Positions 36,941 to 45,114 of a DNA stretch of 64,000 nucleotides are shown piece after piece. The translations under genes and the position numbers were made by a program. The notes under the pieces were generated by a model. The model saw only the letters and a list, made by a program, of their open reading frames with translations, had not been told where the DNA came from and did no database searches. Source of the stretch: an uncultured Flavobacteriales bacterium (lineage in GTDB: Bacteria; Bacteroidota; Bacteroidia; Flavobacteriales; Crocinitomicaceae); assembly GCA_946480815.1 (NCBI GenBank), contig CAMLLB010000007.1, forward strand, positions 54,167-118,166, given 5' to 3'. Position 1 is the first letter of the stretch. Every line of letters begins with the position of its first letter.

Positions 36941-37459
36941 CTATTTTTTGTGCTTATCCAGTTCCACATGCAAACCAAGTCCTCTTAAAGACTCCCCGGA
37001 AGCAACGATTTTTCCTTCTCCATCAACCAGGAACCCACTTGGAATGAATTGAACACCATACGCTTTTCCTGCTTCATTTGCTTTGTCCCACACGTGACTT
37101 TTCCAAATCAAGCCGTCTGCTTTGATTGCTTCTTTCCACTTGGTTTCATCACGGTCCAAAGAAACAGAGAACACCTCAAATCCTTTCGCATTCTTGAATT
37201 TCGCGCTTTTGTATTTTTTATATGCTTCAACCACATTCGGATTTTCTTTTCTGCATGGCCCGCACCAGGAAGCCCAAAAATCGATCAGGACCATTTTTCC
37301 TTTCAGGGAAGAAAGTTTTACCACTTTTCCGTCAACACCTTTTAAGGCAATTTCAGGAGCTTTGGAACCAACTCCCGGCATTGGCCTAACGGCTTTAAAC
37401 GAAGACAAGCCTACTCCTACAAGGAACAAGACTGAAAGTATAAGGATTGAATTTCTCAT
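36941..37459 (-). CDS. TlpA-family thiol-disulfide oxidoreductase
   Basis: A 172-residue protein with an uncleaved anchor or signal (about 1-21). The thioredoxin domain has FWASWCGPCRKENP (Cys66, Cys69), GFEVFSVSLDRDETKWKEAI, a cis-Pro region IPSGFLVDGEGKIVA, and the length of ResA/TlpA proteins. It should reduce disulfides or support cytochrome c maturation on the periplasmic side. It lies 6 bases after murA on the same strand, so it is probably cotranscribed with murA. Confidence 0.88.
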   Translation of the reverse strand: MRNSILILSVLFLVGVGLSSFKAVRPMPGVGSKAPEIALKGVDGKVVKLSSLKGKMVLIDFWASWCGPCRKENPNVVEAYKKYKSAKFKNAKGFEVFSVSLDRDETKWKEAIKADGLIWKSHVWDKANEAGKAYGVQFIPSGFLVDGEGKIVASGESLRGLGLHVELDKHKK

Positions 37460-37465
37460 CTCAGT

Positions 37466-38773
37466 TTAGTTTACACGACGAATATCAGCCCCCAGGTTTC
37501 GCAAGCGAATATCAATGTCCTGGTAACCTCTGTCAATTTGTTCAATATTATGAATAACACTTTTCCCTTCTGCCGAAAGCGCTGCGATCAACAAGGAAAC
37601 TCCGGCACGAATATCCGGGGATGTCATTTGGATCCCACGTAATTTATGCTGTCTTCCCAATCCGATAACGGTTGCTCTATGTGGATCACATAAAATAATT
37701 TGCGCTCCCATATCGATCAGTTTATCCGTAAAGAATAAACGGGATTCAAACATTTTCTGATGGATCAAAACACTTCCTTTTGCCTGAGTAGCTACAACCA
37801 GGATGATGGATAACAAATCCGGTGTGAAACCCGGCCATGGAGCATCATAAATAGTCAGGATCGAACCATCAATGAAGGTATCTATTTCGTACGATTCCTG
37901 GGCAGGAATGTAAATATCATCGCCTCTTCTTTCCAGTTTAATTCCCAATCTTCTGAAGGTGTTCGGAATAACTCCCAGGTTTTCCCAGCTTACGTCTTTG
38001 ATCGTAATCTCAGATTGTGTCATAGCTGCCAAACCGATGAAACTTCCGATTTCGATCATATCAGGCAAAATCCGGTGATAACAACCACCCAATTCTTTTA
38101 CTCCTTCAATAGTCAATAAGTTGGAACTGATCCCGGAGATCTTTGCTCCCATGGAATTCAGCATCTTACACAACTGCTGAATGTACGGTTCACAAGCCGC
38201 GTTATAGAATGTGGTTGTTCCTTCTGCCAGAACTGCAGCCATAATCACATTTGCAGTTCCGGTTACGGAAGCTTCATCCAAATGGATGTATGTTCCTTTT
38301 AGCTTTTTTGCTTCAATGGAATAAAAATGCTCTCCGGCATCGTAATTGAATTTTGCCCCCAATAAAGCAAATCCTTCAAAGTGCGTATCCAATCTTCTTC
38401 GCCCGATCTTATCACCACCCGGTTTTGGAATAAATCCTTTCCCGAAACGCGCCAATAAAGGCCCTACGATCATGATAGAACCTCTTAAGGATGCAGCTCT
38501 TTTTTTGAAATCTTCCGTTTCCAGATATGCTAAATCGACCTCTTTGGCTTGAAAAACATAAGTGCCGCGTTCTACTTTCTCAATCTTCACTCCCATTGTC
38601 TGCAATAAGTCAATTAACTTATTTACATCCACGATATCTGGAATATTTGAAATAGTAACCTTTTCAGCGGTCAGCAAGGGAGCACATAAAACCTGTAATG
38701 CTTCATTCTTTGCTCCTTGTACAGTCAATTCTCCTTTTAGCTTCTTTCCTCCGTAAATTTCAAAAGATGACAT
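37466..38773 (-). CDS. murA: UDP-N-acetylglucosamine 1-carboxyvinyltransferase MurA
   Basis: A 435-residue enzyme for the first committed step of peptidoglycan synthesis. Conserved residues are Lys22-Asn23 (GAKNEAL), the active loop PGGDKIGRRRLDTH at 118-131, the catalytic Asp in GFTPDLLS and the Arg in DIRAGVSL. The loop residue that is Cys115 in E. coli and is alkylated by fosfomycin is Asp121 here, a substitution known to give fosfomycin insensitivity in other MurA enzymes. It lies 2 bases after a DUF4290 gene and 6 bases before the TlpA gene, forming one transcript. Confidence 0.96.
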   Translation of the reverse strand: MSSFEIYGGKKLKGELTVQGAKNEALQVLCAPLLTAEKVTISNIPDIVDVNKLIDLLQTMGVKIEKVERGTYVFQAKEVDLAYLETEDFKKRAASLRGSIMIVGPLLARFGKGFIPKPGGDKIGRRRLDTHFEGFALLGAKFNYDAGEHFYSIEAKKLKGTYIHLDEASVTGTANVIMAAVLAEGTTTFYNAACEPYIQQLCKMLNSMGAKISGISSNLLTIEGVKELGGCYHRILPDMIEIGSFIGLAAMTQSEITIKDVSWENLGVIPNTFRRLGIKLERRGDDIYIPAQESYEIDTFIDGSILTIYDAPWPGFTPDLLSIILVVATQAKGSVLIHQKMFESRLFFTDKLIDMGAQIILCDPHRATVIGLGRQHKLRGIQMTSPDIRAGVSLLIAALSAEGKSVIHNIEQIDRGYQDIDIRLRNLGADIRRVN

Positions 38774-38775
38774 AC

Positions 38776-39420
38776 TTAATTCTTATTACGATTTTGGTTT
38801 TTTCCTTTAAAGTTTTTCTGATTTTTCTGATTCTTTTTCGGACGTTTATTCGGTTGAATTCCGAACGATTTCAGGATCAGGTTGGTATTCATCAATTCAT
38901 CCGGATTTTCCAGGATCAATTCTCCATGCGAAAGATCACGCAATTGATTTGCAATCACATGATTCTCTACTGCGTCATTGTTGTAAGCCAAATATTGCTT
39001 CTTCATGAAATTCGCCATGGTGATCTTCAGATAGTCACGCTCATCTGCAGCTGTAACGTTCTTCGCATCCTTCAAAATCTCCTGTGTATATTTTCCGTAA
39101 TGCCCGTACTTGATCCTTCCTTTCGGATAGGTCATTTGTTCCGGCTTACTTGTCAATGTTTCCGGCTTTGGTATTTCATAGGGTGAATCAACGTCCAACT
39201 TAAAATCAGACATCACGAACAAGTGTGTCCACAACTTATGTCTGAAATCATCTACATCACGTAAATGCGGGTTCAATTGCCCCATGACTTCAATGATTGC
39301 TCTTGCTGCTTTATTGCGTTCGTCACGATCTGCGATTTCCATCGCGTGAGAAATCATTTCTTGTACGTTTCTACCATACTCCGGAAGTAATAACTTCGGT
39401 CTCGTGGTGTTGTATTCCAT
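38776..39420 (-). CDS. DUF4290 family protein
   Basis: Starts at the ATG at 39420 (MEYNTTRPKLLLPEYGRNVQ), the conserved start of this family; the upstream extension is not conserved in character. The 214-residue protein is mostly helical (VQEMISHAMEIADRDERNKAARAIIEVMGQLNPHLRDVDDFRHKLWTHLFVMSDF), with a basic, Asn/Lys-rich tail (RPKKNQKNQKNFKGKNQNRNK) that could bind nucleic acid. No function is known. It is encoded directly before murA, the usual arrangement in this phylum. Confidence 0.88.
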   Translation of the reverse strand: MEYNTTRPKLLLPEYGRNVQEMISHAMEIADRDERNKAARAIIEVMGQLNPHLRDVDDFRHKLWTHLFVMSDFKLDVDSPYEIPKPETLTSKPEQMTYPKGRIKYGHYGKYTQEILKDAKNVTAADERDYLKITMANFMKKQYLAYNNDAVENHVIANQLRDLSHGELILENPDELMNTNLILKSFGIQPNKRPKKNQKNQKNFKGKNQNRNKN

Positions 39421-39508
39421 AAATTTTCTTCGAAAGTTCAAAAATAAGGTTTTAAATCGACATATTGAGTGAAGAAACACATCCATTTCAAGCAATCTTA
39501 AATCCGTG

Positions 39509-39538
39509 TTTGTTATTGCGTTAAAAGCATTATTTTAG
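39509..39538 (+). promoter_or_regulatory. Bacteroidota-type promoter
   Basis: TTTG (39509-39512), an 18-base spacer and TATTTTAG (39531-39538), one base from the TAnnTTTG consensus, 18 bases before the lipoprotein start at 39557. Confidence 0.4.
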
Positions 39539-39556
39539 TCTTGAAATTATCGCCTT

Positions 39557-40363
39557 ATGAAAAAGATCTGTGCACCATTTATTGCTGTAAGCATCCTGTC
39601 GGCTATTGCTTCCTGTTCATCAGCCCCTGCTGAAGTGAAAACAACTGCTGTTGAAGATACAAAAACAGTTGAACCTGCCGCAGTTGCTGAAGAATGGTTT
39701 CCCGAAACCGATTTTGACACACTTCGCGGATTGTATACCGGTGATTTCGGAGATGGTTTCATTAACGTTGTTTTGACTTATGTAAATGATAAAAAAGCGA
39801 TCGGTTACAACGTGCATAAAGGATTACAGCGAAATATCAGCGGTTCCGTAGTGCAGAAAAAAGATCAGTTCGAACTGACTTTGAACGAGCCGGGCGACAA
39901 CAAGTTTGACGGGATTTTCACCCTGATCATTTCCAAGAAGGATGGAAGTGTAAATGCCAGCTGGACAGCAAACGATCCGAAAATCCCTTCCAAGAAGTTT
40001 AAACTAAAAAAGCAGGAGGATACAAAAGAGATTTTAGAAAAGTACGAATACGACGGACAGAAAATCACGAAAAATAATTTCATGGACATATTCAATAATT
40101 CCAATCTGGACGGCGGTTATGTTGAATTCAAAGAAAATGGAATTCTGCGCTATACTTATTACCCGGAAGGACAGGAAAACGAACAGCAGGAAATCATCAA
40201 AGGTTCCTGGAAATTTATTGACGAAAAAACCATGGTCCTGGATTGGGCGAAAAACACCCATTTTAAACTCCGTACAATGAAATTCAAACTGATTCAAAAC
40301 GAAGACGAAATGCCAAGTTTTGAAGGTCCGAATGGTTTAAGCATTTACCCGGATTATTATTAA
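39557..40363 (+). CDS. Lipoprotein of unknown function
   Basis: A 268-residue protein with a lipoprotein signal (LSAIASC, Cys at about 20) and a Thr/Val/Glu-rich linker (to about 50). Two related beta regions follow: LRGLYTGDFGDGFINVVLTYVNDKKAIGYNVHKGLQRN and MDIFNNSNLDGGYVEFKENGILRYTYYPEGQENEQQEIIKGSWKFIDEKTMVLDW. The second looks like a lipocalin-like or DUF4488-type module seen in many Bacteroidota lipoproteins. There is no catalytic motif. It precedes a DUF2306-like membrane protein by 14 bases and is probably cotranscribed with it. Confidence 0.68.
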   Translation: MKKICAPFIAVSILSAIASCSSAPAEVKTTAVEDTKTVEPAAVAEEWFPETDFDTLRGLYTGDFGDGFINVVLTYVNDKKAIGYNVHKGLQRNISGSVVQKKDQFELTLNEPGDNKFDGIFTLIISKKDGSVNASWTANDPKIPSKKFKLKKQEDTKEILEKYEYDGQKITKNNFMDIFNNSNLDGGYVEFKENGILRYTYYPEGQENEQQEIIKGSWKFIDEKTMVLDWAKNTHFKLRTMKFKLIQNEDEMPSFEGPNGLSIYPDYY

Positions 40364-40377
40364 GCCCGCAGCTTTGA

Positions 40378-41019
40378 ATGAAAAAAACGGCCTGGATATT
40401 TTTTGTTATCGGAATCCTGTACGCGTCCTATCTTTTGCTCTTATTGTCACTTCCTTACCTGGAAATACGCAGAGGTATTGACTTTCTGAAAACGAAACAA
40501 CTGATTTACCATATCAAACATTGGAGATACAGCTTCTACATTCATGTATTTACCAGTATTTTGATCATTACAAGCGGTTTATTGCAGTTCAGCAAAACCA
40601 TCCTGACCAAATACACGAAGATCCATCGCATTTCCGGGTTCATTTACCTGGCAGTAACGCTTCTGATTTCGGGGCCTGCCGCGCTGGTGATGTCATTCTA
40701 TGCGAACGGAGGTTATCCCGCACAAACCAGCTTTGTTATCCTGAGTTTACTTTGGATCGGGACAAGCTTTTTGGCTTATCATTTTGTACGCAAAAAAGAC
40801 TATGAACGACACGGAAAATGGATGGTACGCAGTTACGCACTAACCTTGTCCGCAGTTTCCCTGAGACTTTACTCCTATTTATTTGATGTATTCCATTTCA
40901 CCATGGACCCGGTAGATCTGTACATCCTGCTTTCCTGGCTAAGCTGGACGCTAAACCTCGTTATTGCAGAGATATTAATCAAACGTGGCCTTATAAAACG
41001 TTTATTATCCAACCGTTAA
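40378..41019 (+). CDS. DUF2306-like membrane protein
   Basis: A 213-residue protein with six or seven predicted membrane helices. The pattern of the family is visible: HVFTSILIITSGLLQF, KIHRISGFIYLAVTLLISGPAALVMSFYANGG, LAYHFVRKKDYERHGKWMVRSYALTLSAVSLR. Conserved His residues at helix ends could bind heme or metal. The function is unknown. Its 3' end overlaps the convergent TPR gene by 29 bases. Confidence 0.8.
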   Translation: MKKTAWIFFVIGILYASYLLLLLSLPYLEIRRGIDFLKTKQLIYHIKHWRYSFYIHVFTSILIITSGLLQFSKTILTKYTKIHRISGFIYLAVTLLISGPAALVMSFYANGGYPAQTSFVILSLLWIGTSFLAYHFVRKKDYERHGKWMVRSYALTLSAVSLRLYSYLFDVFHFTMDPVDLYILLSWLSWTLNLVIAEILIKRGLIKRLLSNR

Positions 41020-42193
41020 GCAATGCGGTAGCTTCCGCAAACGTTTTCCCTTCCAGGTACAGGATCTTTCCTGAAGCATCGATCCGGTATTTTTCCATAT
41101 CGATTTTCTTTTTGGAAACAATCGGATTGTCGTAATAACCATCTTCATCCGGATCGTTCTGGAAAGTCGTTTCGTAATTGGTGATCGTGAACGTCAGGTC
41201 TTTATTGATCGTACACATTTTAAGCAGTTCCGAATAATCCTCACGGCCTGCAATTGTTTTTTTATCGATCAGTTTACCTGTTTTTGTAAACGTCACCAGG
41301 CGATAAGTCAATGGACTTTCATCCCCGTTAAACTCTTCTCTTACCACGTAGATCAATGCAACGTAATTTGCTTTTTCTGCTACCTGAACGAAGGTGTAGA
41401 ACCCTTTACTCACATCCCGCGAAAAACGTTCATTGCGCATTTCAGACACAAACCGCTCATAATCGTAGGAAATACGATTCTTATCGTCATAAACCACTTT
41501 TCCCTGCTCCATATTCATATTGATCGGGAAAGAAGCCTGTACAAATGTGCGTTTAAACTGAAGCCAATGCAGGTTTTCTACGTCGGAAACACCGCTAAGT
41601 GCCAATTCCATGTTCTTTTTATACAGATGCGGCTCCTGCTCTCTCAGGTTTGCCAGGTCGCTATCTTTTTCAATGTTATCAATATTTACATACCCTGCCT
41701 GAATAGCAAATTGCAGGTAATCTGCACTCATCGGGAAATTCTTTAATTGAGAGTACGCGCAAGCCACATTGAACATCACTTTTGAAAAAGGTTCATATCC
41801 TAATTTTTCAGCCAGTGAGTAAGCATCCAAGGCCCCCTGGTAGTTTTTCATTTCCATGAAAACATTCCCCAATTCATAATAAGACTTAGAGTTTGGGTAT
41901 TCTGCAATGGAAGCCTTAAAACCTTCACTGGCAGCCTGTAAATTCTTTTTATTCTTGAATTCATCCAATGCATTCAGGAACAACTTATTGGATTCCGGAT
42001 TTGCTTTTGGATTCTGATACAGGAATAAACGCACTTTTTCCCCATTAAACAGGTCCGCGCTATTTAATTTAATCGGCTTCGTCTCGTCAATAAGTACTTT
42101 TCCGTTGGAATCAACTTCAGTATCGGGAACGGCAGGGTTTCCGCATGAAACAAGCATTGAAGCAACAGTCAAAGAATAAAGGACATATTTCAT
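40991..42193 (-). CDS. TPR lipoprotein
   Basis: I prefer the ATG at 42193, which gives a lipoprotein signal (VASMLVSC, Cys at about 17); an ATG 10 codons upstream would spoil it. The 400-residue protein has TPR-like repeats at about 85-180 (KNLQAASEGFKASIAEYPNSKSYYELGNVFMEMKNYQGALDAYSLAEKLGY, FNVACAYSQLKNFPMSADYLQFAIQAGY). A beta-rich C-terminal half follows (VSKGFYTFVQVAEKANYVALIYVVREEF, YRLVTFTKTGKLIDKKTIAGR). It is probably an envelope scaffold protein; the partner is unknown. Confidence 0.75.
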   Translation of the reverse strand: MKYVLYSLTVASMLVSCGNPAVPDTEVDSNGKVLIDETKPIKLNSADLFNGEKVRLFLYQNPKANPESNKLFLNALDEFKNKKNLQAASEGFKASIAEYPNSKSYYELGNVFMEMKNYQGALDAYSLAEKLGYEPFSKVMFNVACAYSQLKNFPMSADYLQFAIQAGYVNIDNIEKDSDLANLREQEPHLYKKNMELALSGVSDVENLHWLQFKRTFVQASFPINMNMEQGKVVYDDKNRISYDYERFVSEMRNERFSRDVSKGFYTFVQVAEKANYVALIYVVREEFNGDESPLTYRLVTFTKTGKLIDKKTIAGREDYSELLKMCTINKDLTFTITNYETTFQNDPDEDGYYDNPIVSKKKIDMEKYRIDASGKILYLEGKTFAEATALLNGWIINVL

Positions 42194-42269
42194 AGGTCTC
42201 GAAATTATGTTACTAATGTACATAATTCCGGATTACAGTTTTTACCATTTTTTGATTTATAAAAAAATT

Positions 42270-42297
42270 GTAGGGACGCAACGCATTGCGTCCCTAC
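42270..42297. repeat. 28-bp zero-loop palindrome, family copy 3
   Basis: The arms start GTAGGGACGCAAC; one base pair is mismatched at the centre. The inner 26 bases match the layout of the copies at 21270 and 23797. It lies between divergently transcribed genes, so it cannot be a terminator for either. Confidence 0.65.
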
Positions 42298-42402
42298 TTT
42301 ATTTCATTTATTTTTCAAATTACCCAACTGTTTTTAAATGTTAAATACTTGGATTCCATGGCATTTTATTGTAATTTCTAAACTCATTCTAATAGCAACG
42401 TT

Positions 42403-42873
42403 ATGAATACGAAATATCAACACGTCCGCTATGGACTTTATAGTTTTGCATGTATTGCAGCACTATTTTTAATCATGAAATTGTTCTCATTGGAAAATAA
42501 CGGTTATTTACGTTTTTTGAACGTGTTTATCGTCTTTTTCTTCACGAATAGATTAGCTAAAAAGAACCGTCAATTGGATGACGACGATAACTTCTTAAAA
42601 GCGTTCGGCTCACTGATGTTGTCCAATGTTATTACGGTTATTCTGGCGGTATTCAGCTTTGTGGTTTATGCCACATTTATCGAACCTGACTTTATTAGCA
42701 AATTTGACGGAGGCATCTTTTGGAACGATCACGTAACAAAAGATCAGGCTGCCGCAATCCTGTTTTTTGAAGGGATGGGCAGTGCGCTAGCAGTATCATT
42801 CATTAATGTAATGTACTGGAATGAAAGAACTCCGGACAACAAATGCGTTCCTGTGGAACCCACCAAAGAGTGA
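42403..42873 (+). CDS. DUF4199-like membrane protein, paralog 1
   Basis: A 156-residue protein with three or four membrane helices: VRYGLYSFACIAALFLIMKLFSL, YLRFLNVFIVFFFTNRLAKKN, MLSNVITVILAVFSFVVYATFIEP and AAAILFFEGMGSALAVSFINVMYW. It is closely related to the next gene along its whole length. The size and helix plan resemble DUF4199 proteins, whose function is unknown. It has its own terminator at 42894-42929, and the duplicated copy follows. Confidence 0.7.
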   Translation: MNTKYQHVRYGLYSFACIAALFLIMKLFSLENNGYLRFLNVFIVFFFTNRLAKKNRQLDDDDNFLKAFGSLMLSNVITVILAVFSFVVYATFIEPDFISKFDGGIFWNDHVTKDQAAAILFFEGMGSALAVSFINVMYWNERTPDNKCVPVEPTKE

Positions 42874-42893
42874 AAAACTCTTGACAAATTGAG

Positions 42894-42929
42894 AATCGGG
42901 TGAATTATTCAGTTCACCCGATTTTCTTT
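42894..42929 (+). terminator. Terminator of paralog 1
   Basis: Stem AATCGGGTGAA / TTCACCCGATT with an 8-base loop and a T-rich tail. Closely similar hairpins follow at 43511 and 43658. Confidence 0.85.
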
Positions 42930-43032
42930 TTAAAGCACATATCAATCTGATAACAAGCTTCTTATACTGAAATAAATTTGGATGCAAATCCTTTTTATCG
43001 TATATTCTAATCGCATTTAAAATTCTATCACT

Positions 43033-43491
43033 ATGAACAATCGATCGGTATCTATCCGATACGGGCTTTATAGCTTTGCGGGTATTGTTATCCTATTCTT
43101 ACTGATTAAGCTGTTCTCATTGGAACACGTAACTGCTCTCCGCTTTTTGAACATTCTGATCATTATTTATTTTACAAATAGCCTGGCAAAGAAGAACCAT
43201 AAGAGTAATTATGACAACAACTATCTGAATGCCTGGATTTCCCTTATCCTGGCCAATGTTATAACGGTCAGTTTAGCCTTGATCAGTTTTGTTGTTTATG
43301 CGATGTTCATTCAACCGGATTACATCAGCAAATTTGAGGGCGGAATACTTTGGAATAATCACATTACCCTGGGTCAGGCTGCGTTGACACTATTTACCGA
43401 GGGGATCGGTTGTGCAGTGGCCATCTCGTTTATCATTATGCAATATTGGAACGAAAGCCCTAAAGGTAAAGTTCCCACTTCTGAAAGTTAA
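43033..43491 (+). CDS. DUF4199-like membrane protein, paralog 2
   Basis: A 152-residue protein sharing most motifs with paralog 1: SIRYGLYSFAGIVILFLLIKLFSLEH, LRFLNILIIIYFTNSLAKKN, ANVITVSLALISFVVYAMFIQPDYISKFEGGILWNNH and QYWNES. The tandem arrangement, each with its own gap and terminator, points to a local duplication. No other domain is present. The function is unknown. Confidence 0.7.
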   Translation: MNNRSVSIRYGLYSFAGIVILFLLIKLFSLEHVTALRFLNILIIIYFTNSLAKKNHKSNYDNNYLNAWISLILANVITVSLALISFVVYAMFIQPDYISKFEGGILWNNHITLGQAALTLFTEGIGCAVAISFIIMQYWNESPKGKVPTSES

Positions 43492-43510
43492 ACCGGAAAC
43501 GTTAAAAGGA

Positions 43511-43547
43511 AATCGGGTGGAATCATTCATCCGATTTTTCTTTTTTC
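43511..43547 (+). terminator. Terminator of paralog 2
   Basis: Stem AATCGGGTGgAAT / ATTcATCCGATT followed by TTTCTTTTTT, 20 bases after the stop. Confidence 0.85.
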
Positions 43548-43657
43548 CAACAATTTCCCAACCCAAACCGAAAAGTCGCCGTTAGGTACTTTAGAAGCTT
43601 TGTAACAAACAAGATCTTAACGTATAGAAAACCTAAACCTCCGGATGTAAAGGAGAG

Positions 43658-43696
43658 ATCGGATGAACCCGGAAAATTCATCCGATTTTCTTTTTT
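43658..43696 (+). terminator. Third, orphan copy of the same terminator
   Basis: A perfect 10-bp stem ATCGGATGAA / TTCATCCGAT with the tail TTTCTTTTTT. No gene lies between it and the terminator before it (about 110 bases), so it looks like the remains of a third duplicated unit. Confidence 0.7.
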
Positions 43697-43876
43697 GAAT
43701 AAATTCAGTTCCGGTTTCAACCCTCGTAAGAAGGTTACGACCTTCTCATCGTAAATTAGCAGCCTGAAAACAATTCGAACTCATTATTAACCATTTAACA
43801 GCACAATCAATGGTGCATAAATCTAAAATTTGATGCATCTTTATATAGTATTAACTATTCACTCATTATTCATGCC

Positions 43877-44440
43877 ATGACATTAGAAGATTTTATCATT
43901 TTTGAACGGAAATGGGAAGGTGGCCTCAGCCGGAATGCTTCCGATTCTGCAAGCAAAACGCCTTGCCCCACTCCTTACAAAGGCAAAACCGGTTGGCATA
44001 CCAATGCCGGAATAACATATGCTGTTTGGAGAAAAAAATTCGGGAGACTTAACGATCAACGCTTTTTCGATATGTCCAATGCCGATTGGTTTGCTGTTTT
44101 TGATTCGCTTTACTATTCAAAAGTAAGAGCAGCATCATTCAACTCCTTATCTATCGGCTTCATGGTGACCACCATTGCATGGGGTTCGGGAGTACGACAG
44201 GCCGGATTGACTTTGCAGCGTGCTATCAATAATAAGGGCGGAGCGGTTTCTGTTGACGGAGTGATCGGTCCCAAAACGCTTGCCGCAGCAAACGCCATTC
44301 CCGCAAAAGAATTGTTCGATGAATTGGTAAAACTACGGGCAGCTTTCTTCCAGCGAATTGCTAAAGGAAAGAATGCGGTCTTCCTTAAAGGCTGGATGAA
44401 TCGTTTGAATGCGTTTGTGAAAGGATTCAGACCTTCTTAA
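43877..44440 (+). CDS. GH108-type muramidase (endolysin-like) with PG-binding domain
   Basis: The 187-residue protein has no signal peptide. The N-terminal lysozyme-like domain has FERKWEGGLSRN, whose Glu14 is the expected catalytic residue of the ZliS/GH108 EGG motif, then GWHTNAGITYAVWRKKFG. The C-terminal half matches the peptidoglycan-binding domain of this family: TLQRAINNKGGAVSVDGVIGPKTLAAANAI and RAAFFQRIAKGKNAVFLKGWMNRLNAF. The loop between EGG and NAGIT is longer than usual and has the Asp of DPGG-type loops but not its glycines. There are no holin, spanin or phage genes nearby, so it is probably a domesticated or contact-secreted lysozyme. Confidence 0.82.
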   Translation: MTLEDFIIFERKWEGGLSRNASDSASKTPCPTPYKGKTGWHTNAGITYAVWRKKFGRLNDQRFFDMSNADWFAVFDSLYYSKVRAASFNSLSIGFMVTTIAWGSGVRQAGLTLQRAINNKGGAVSVDGVIGPKTLAAANAIPAKELFDELVKLRAAFFQRIAKGKNAVFLKGWMNRLNAFVKGFRPS

Positions 44441-44460
44441 AAAATGGATCATATTTATGT

Positions 44461-44542
44461 CATGTCGAGTTTCCGACTGTGTTCTCGATATCCCGGATTT
44501 CCGGGACTCGAACTGACAGTCGGAAGTATCGAGACAGACATG
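44461..44542. repeat. 82-bp imperfect inverted repeat
   Basis: CATGTC and GACATG close a long imperfect hairpin whose inner arms are TTTCCGACTGT with ACAGTCGGAA and TCCCGGA with TCCGGGA. It lies 21 bases after the muramidase stop and may serve as a terminator or be a dispersed element. Confidence 0.5.
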
Positions 44543-44610
44543 AAACAGGAATAATTCCAAATAAACAGTGGGGGCATTCTTCCATGTGATAACAGATTTT
44601 GATTATTCGC

Positions 44611-45045
44611 TTATTTTTCCGCTGCTTCTTTTAATTTCAGGTTCATGGTTTTGAAACCATTCAAGGTGCTCCCATCCAACATTTTAGAAAACATGCGAAC
44701 CAGAATTCCTTTGAACTTTTCTGCCTGAATGAATGTAGTGGTCCCGTTTCCATTGTCGATGAGCTCGAAGCGGTGTTCACCGTCAAATAAACCGGGAATG
44801 AACAAGTGGCCCATCCATTTGAACGTTTTATTCTGATCAAAGGCCAATACTTTCGGTTTGAAGGTCATTCCTTTTGCTCCCGGAGGTTCCAATCGCACAA
44901 CAATCTTCTCTCCCACTTTCACTTCTCCTTCCAGGGATTTAATAAACGGATTCCAGGAGGGATACTTTTCAAAAGCTGTCAATACTTCCCAAACGCGCTC
45001 CGGAGTTGTGTCAATTGTGATCTCTGTTTTTATTTCCTTTTTCAT
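44611..45045 (-). CDS. SRPBCC family protein
   Basis: Starts at the ATG at 45045 (MKKEIKTEITIDTTPERVWEVL), the usual beginning of an SRPBCC/START-like fold; the longer frame adds 22 polar residues. The 144-residue protein has FEKYPSWNPFIKSLEGEVKVGEKIVVRLEPPG, FKWMGHLFIPGLFDGEHRFEL and a C-terminal helix. The fold binds hydrophobic ligands; no ligand is known. It lies 69 bases downstream of a Crp/Fnr-type regulator on the same strand and is probably in the same operon. Confidence 0.85.
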   Translation of the reverse strand: MKKEIKTEITIDTTPERVWEVLTAFEKYPSWNPFIKSLEGEVKVGEKIVVRLEPPGAKGMTFKPKVLAFDQNKTFKWMGHLFIPGLFDGEHRFELIDNGNGTTTFIQAEKFKGILVRMFSKMLDGSTLNGFKTMNLKLKEAAEK

Positions 45046-45114
45046 CTGATTTGAATTTTGATTATTTGATAAACCAAAGTTCGATGAAAACCCGGAGCCT
45101 GCTCTTGACAAATA

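Noticed and set aside
40991..41019. 29-base overlap of convergent genes as a regulatory antisense arrangement
   Set aside because: Both reading frames are well supported and short convergent overlaps are common; nothing else suggests regulation.
43877..44440. Prophage region around the muramidase gene
   Set aside because: No integrase, capsid, tail, portal, holin or attachment-site-like repeats are visible nearby; the neighbours are ordinary chromosomal genes.
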